From: Niabella yanshanensis
Lineage (GTDB): Bacteria > Bacteroidota > Bacteroidia > Chitinophagales > Chitinophagaceae
Assembly (NCBI RefSeq): GCF_034424215.1
Contig: NZ_CP139960.1
Location: 124,001-188,000, forward strand
Direction: 5' to 3'
DNA length: 64,000 bases
How positions within the stretch are numbered: position 1 is the stretch's first letter; each line of letters opens with the position of its first letter. This document shows positions 62,956 to 64,000 of this stretch, piece by piece. The position numbers were made by a program, and so were the translations under genes. Under the pieces are notes generated by a model. That model saw only the letters and a list, made by a program, of their open reading frames with translations, had not been told where the DNA came from and did no database searches.

Positions 62956-64000
62956 ATGAAGAAAAAACAAAAGATTGAATTATACGCCCGTAATATAGAG
63001 CGTTTATTATTGGCTTTTGTAACGCTGATAATGGCAGTGATGGCGTTTAGTTATTATAACCATATCAAAAAAGAGTTGCAGCAGGCGGAGCAGGGATATG
63101 TCAACGGCACCGTTATTAATATAACAGCGCCACTAGAAGTAGAAAAACTGAAAAGAATATTTACAAAAGGAGGTTATTTTACTGATGCGCGCTATATCAA
63201 TTTTATAGCCGGTAATCTGAAACAAAAAGTTGATGAACAGCAGCATCTGCCTAACCTGGGCGCCTTGAATAAAGTCCCTATGTTACAGGATGCTGCTTCA
63301 TTTTTACAAAGCGGAAGCGAATCGGGTAAGCTCAGGTTTATTAATTCATTGGCAAATTTGGGTGTAGACTCAGCATTGTATGAGCAGGAGAAAACAGCTC
63401 CTCAAAAATACCCTTCTCAAGTTAAAGCCGGTGTCACTGAAACCGGTGTATCCATAGGCGGCACCATTCAATTAAATGTAAAAGAAGATACAAGGGTGGG
63501 TGGGGTATTGGTAAGGCTTACCCGTATTTACCCGGAAGCCTATTTTGATACTTTGCCCGGAGACGCCTCCTCTATACCAACAGAGTTTTACGCGCGCACT
63601 GATGGCGACGGGGACTATGAATTTACCAACCTGGATCCCGACGGAAATTACAGCGTAACTGCTATAAAGCCGGGCTTTAATTTCGGGCCTGCAAAAGGAA
63701 CTGCGGAAATTGGTTCAGACCGGATCTATGATTTTACGGGGAAGCCGCATCAGCTCAGGCTTTTGGATAAAGTAGAGTACCGGCAGATAAAAAATGACAA
63801 AGTACTTACCGTAAGAACGCCGGAGACGTTTCAGAAAGAGTTCTTTACTTATGTGATTTTATTTGTATTAGGTTTCTGGGTACTTCATACAGCGTTATAC
63901 CTGAAGAATTACCGCAGTGATCAGTTTATACTACCCCTGATCATGTTTATTACCGGTATTGGCATCATGGTGCTTTATAGCGTACAGGATCCTTTGCGGG
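62956..64000 (+). CDS. N-terminal part of a membrane protein, probable FtsW/RodA family, cut by the window end
   Basis: The frame starts at the ATG 7 bases after the phosphatase stop and runs open for 348 codons to the window edge. It has a membrane helix near 18-35, a periplasmic stretch, and a carboxypeptidase-regulatory/CnaB-like sandwich (about 160-250; GGVLVRLTR, TDGDGDYEFTNLDPDGNYSVTA). Two membrane helices follow near 295-312 and 322-342, ending ITGIGIMVLYSVQDPLR, which resembles the start of the FtsW/RodA/SpoVE glycosyltransferase core. The identification rests on this short segment and on the neighbouring kinase and phosphatase genes. Confidence 0.55.
   Translation, partial: MKKKQKIELYARNIERLLLAFVTLIMAVMAFSYYNHIKKELQQAEQGYVNGTVINITAPLEVEKLKRIFTKGGYFTDARYINFIAGNLKQKVDEQQHLPNLGALNKVPMLQDAASFLQSGSESGKLRFINSLANLGVDSALYEQEKTAPQKYPSQVKAGVTETGVSIGGTIQLNVKEDTRVGGVLVRLTRIYPEAYFDTLPGDASSIPTEFYARTDGDGDYEFTNLDPDGNYSVTAIKPGFNFGPAKGTAEIGSDRIYDFTGKPHQLRLLDKVEYRQIKNDKVLTVRTPETFQKEFFTYVILFVLGFWVLHTALYLKNYRSDQFILPLIMFITGIGIMVLYSVQDPLR

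Overview
The window looks like chromosomal DNA of a soil- or plant-type Bacteroidota, most likely Chitinophagaceae. The signs are a SusC/SusD pair with DUF4959/DUF5000- and DUF4998-type lipoproteins, periplasmic-propeller sensor kinases, a fused SecDF, Bacteroidota-style -7 promoter elements (TAnnTTTG) and weak Shine-Dalgarno signals. This placement is inference from gene content; no rRNA is present. The only tRNA is tRNA-Met(CAT) at about 34.8 kb.

Region 1 (1-20.3 kb) is a polysaccharide utilisation locus. A first group of secreted enzymes (a DUF4998 plus phosphodiester glycosidase lipoprotein, a GH78-like alpha-L-rhamnosidase, a GH99-like/WbsX protein) ends at a terminator near 4.75 kb. A second unit follows: SusC, SusD, two surface lipoproteins, a GH105 unsaturated-uronyl hydrolase, a BNR_4 seven-bladed propeller enzyme and an MFS sugar transporter. 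The regulator of the locus is a hybrid two-component system split into two genes: a propeller sensor kinase, then a separate REC-AraC protein. A 10-bp-arm palindrome lies just upstream of the susC promoter. The enzyme mix suggests a rhamnose- and uronate-containing glycan.

Region 2 (20.4-26.1 kb) is a signalling island. It holds three single-domain response regulators, a histidine kinase whose first PAS domain carries every canonical residue of a blue-light LOV domain, and a second multi-PAS kinase. The octamer GGTCAAAT occurs three times in its intergenic DNA.

Region 3 (26.1-34.9 kb) is mixed accessory DNA: a VOC protein, a PH-SHOCT protein, a large secreted GH2 enzyme, small proteins, an aldo/keto reductase followed by a frameshifted AraC regulator, a long gene-poor gap and the tRNA gene.

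Region 4 (34.9-58.5 kb) is mostly housekeeping: YtxJ, a leucine operon (leuC, leuD, leuA-like, leuB), a thioredoxin-like protein lacking its second active cysteine, eukaryote-type NADP-isocitrate dehydrogenase, a Crp/Fnr regulator, MntR plus an Nramp-universal stress protein fusion with a visible operator, SecDF, an aspartate-type aminotransferase, a TPR histidine kinase and a fructosamine-kinase-like protein.

Region 5 (58.7 kb to the end) is a Ser/Thr phospho-signalling and cell-envelope cluster: a membrane Ser/Thr kinase, a degenerate FHA-like protein, a membrane PP2C phosphatase, and the start of a membrane protein that looks like a FtsW/RodA family member with an extra N-terminal beta-sandwich domain. 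The layout resembles the actinobacterial fha-pstP-rodA-pbpA-pkn locus. A decayed four-helix-bundle (S23/IVP-like) gene flanked by an 11-bp inverted repeat sits inside this cluster.
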